Position numbers and translations under genes: made by a program
Assembly: GCA_020354155.1 (NCBI GenBank)
Contig: CP070644.1
Location: 614,535 to 621,518, forward strand
Source of the DNA: Nitrospiraceae bacterium
GTDB taxonomy: Bacteria > Nitrospirota > Thermodesulfovibrionia > UBA6902
DNA: 6,984 bases
Direction of reading: 5' to 3'
In this document: positions 6,222 through 6,984 of the stretch, piece by piece
Layout: the number at the start of each line of letters is the position of its first letter
How positions within the stretch are numbered: the stretch's first letter is position 1
The notes under the pieces: model-generated
What the model was told of the DNA's origin: nothing
The model's input: the letters and a program-made list of their open reading frames with translations, nothing else
The model's database searches: none

Positions 6222-6984
6222 ATGACAATAAAGATTAAACTGATTCTGTCATCAATTGGATTTACCGTATTTATGATTATGACAGGTTTGACGGTAATTC
6301 TTGGCTACAGCTACATATCTGACCAGGCCTCGCTTTCAAATGGATTCGACAATCAGGCCAAATACTTGCAGATGATGCTGCGAGGAGTAAACGAGATCAT
6401 CATTACTGAAGGAACAAATCCTGCGATTGAACTGGCTCACGCCGGCATTAAGGGCTTTGATGAAATAAACACACGGATGAGTGCAAATCAGAGAAATATC
6501 AACTTACTGGAAAAATATAATAATACTGTTTTCTCAAGGTGGGAACAGGTAAAGAAAGATGTAAAACCCTTTCTTGATTATGATCTTGACATGGATGCTG
6601 AAGGCATGTGGGTTAAATATGGCCGGGTGATATCAGACACCGATGCCATAATTAAAGAAGTAAATGGATTCTCAACAAAGGCACGGGCTGTTGTCGATGC
6701 AGGTTCTAAAAAAACAAAACTTATTAAAACTTCTTTATTGCTGGTTTTCCTTATAACCTTAGTGGGTATTATGCTTTCCCTGTATATGCTGTATCGCTCA
6801 ATCATGTCACCGATTAAAGAGCTGAACAGCATTGCAGAAGGATTTGGCAATGGAGATTTCGATATCTTTATGGACGATTCAAGAAAGGATGAGTTTGGCA
6901 TGCTGGCAGTTCATTTTAACCATGCAATAGACAAGCTCGGTACGTTTATTATTAAGCTGAAAAAAGATATCAATTCCCTGGCAA
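6222..6984 (+). CDS. Membrane sensor with HAMP domain, cut by the window end (MCP, kinase or GGDEF type)
   Basis: The reading frame stays open to the last base, giving 254 residues of an incomplete protein. Seen: a short basic start 'MTIKIKLIL', TM1 (about 7-31), a mostly helical periplasmic region of about 135 residues (33-168) that would suit a four-helix-bundle ligand domain, TM2 (about 169-191), and a HAMP domain (about 189-243). The HAMP has its conserved proline in 'SIMSPIKEL' (P197) and the DExG signature 'DEFG' (223-226). A helical continuation follows ('IIKLKKDINSLA'). The N-terminus looks like that of methyl-accepting chemotaxis proteins, but the output domain lies beyond 6984, so a histidine kinase or a diguanylate cyclase is equally open. 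It is divergent from the minus-strand genes. The sensor/HAMP class is firm; the function is undetermined. Confidence 0.85.
   Translation, partial: MTIKIKLILSSIGFTVFMIMTGLTVILGYSYISDQASLSNGFDNQAKYLQMMLRGVNEIIITEGTNPAIELAHAGIKGFDEINTRMSANQRNINLLEKYNNTVFSRWEQVKKDVKPFLDYDLDMDAEGMWVKYGRVISDTDAIIKEVNGFSTKARAVVDAGSKKTKLIKTSLLLVFLITLVGIMLSLYMLYRSIMSPIKELNSIAEGFGNGDFDIFMDDSRKDEFGMLAVHFNHAIDKLGTFIIKLKKDINSLA

Noticed and set aside
6578..6901. Minus-strand open frame opposite the HAMP sensor
   Set aside because: It overlaps the TM2-HAMP coding region, and its translation resembles no known domain.

Overview
The window looks like a chromosomal segment of a diderm (Gram-negative) bacterium of moderate GC. 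Four features point to an inner membrane facing a periplasm: a HlyD-type adaptor, an FtsX/MacB-type permease, a signal-peptide TPR protein and a HAMP sensor. I cannot place the species from sequence alone. The gene style (PilZ, TPR proteins, palindromic intergenic repeats) would fit Desulfobacterota, Nitrospirota or relatives, but this is a guess.

Layout: positions 74-6025 are all transcribed leftwards (minus strand) and fall into two blocks. The promoter-distal block (4679 down to 74) is a tight operon in the order PilZ protein, ABC ATPase, 8-TM ABC permease, HlyD adaptor. The PilZ stop and ATPase start overlap (TGATG), the ATPase stop abuts the permease start (TAAATG), and only 8 bp separate permease and adaptor. 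A near-consensus sigma70 promoter sits so close to the PilZ ATG that the mRNA is predicted to be leaderless. Upstream, at 4680-4933, is a 254-bp spacer holding an imperfect inverted repeat that resembles a REP-like intergenic element. Next is a gene (6025-4934) for an exported protein with a possible TolB-N/FlgO-like region and C-terminal TPR repeats. It has its own promoter and a leader with a strong stem-loop.

The AT-rich region 6102-6221 is a divergent intergenic region with two dyads. To its right, on the plus strand, starts a membrane sensor (TM, periplasmic helical domain, TM, HAMP) that is cut by the window end, so its output domain is not visible.

How they may work together (inference): ATPase, permease and adaptor should form a MacAB-like tripartite pump that moves a substrate from the inner membrane or periplasm to a TolC-like outer-membrane channel, which is not encoded here. 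The adaptor carries the hairpin-tip motif expected for docking such a channel. The PilZ protein keeps both c-di-GMP-binding motifs and is translationally coupled to the ATPase, so the exporter may be under c-di-GMP control. That coupling is the most interesting point of the window.
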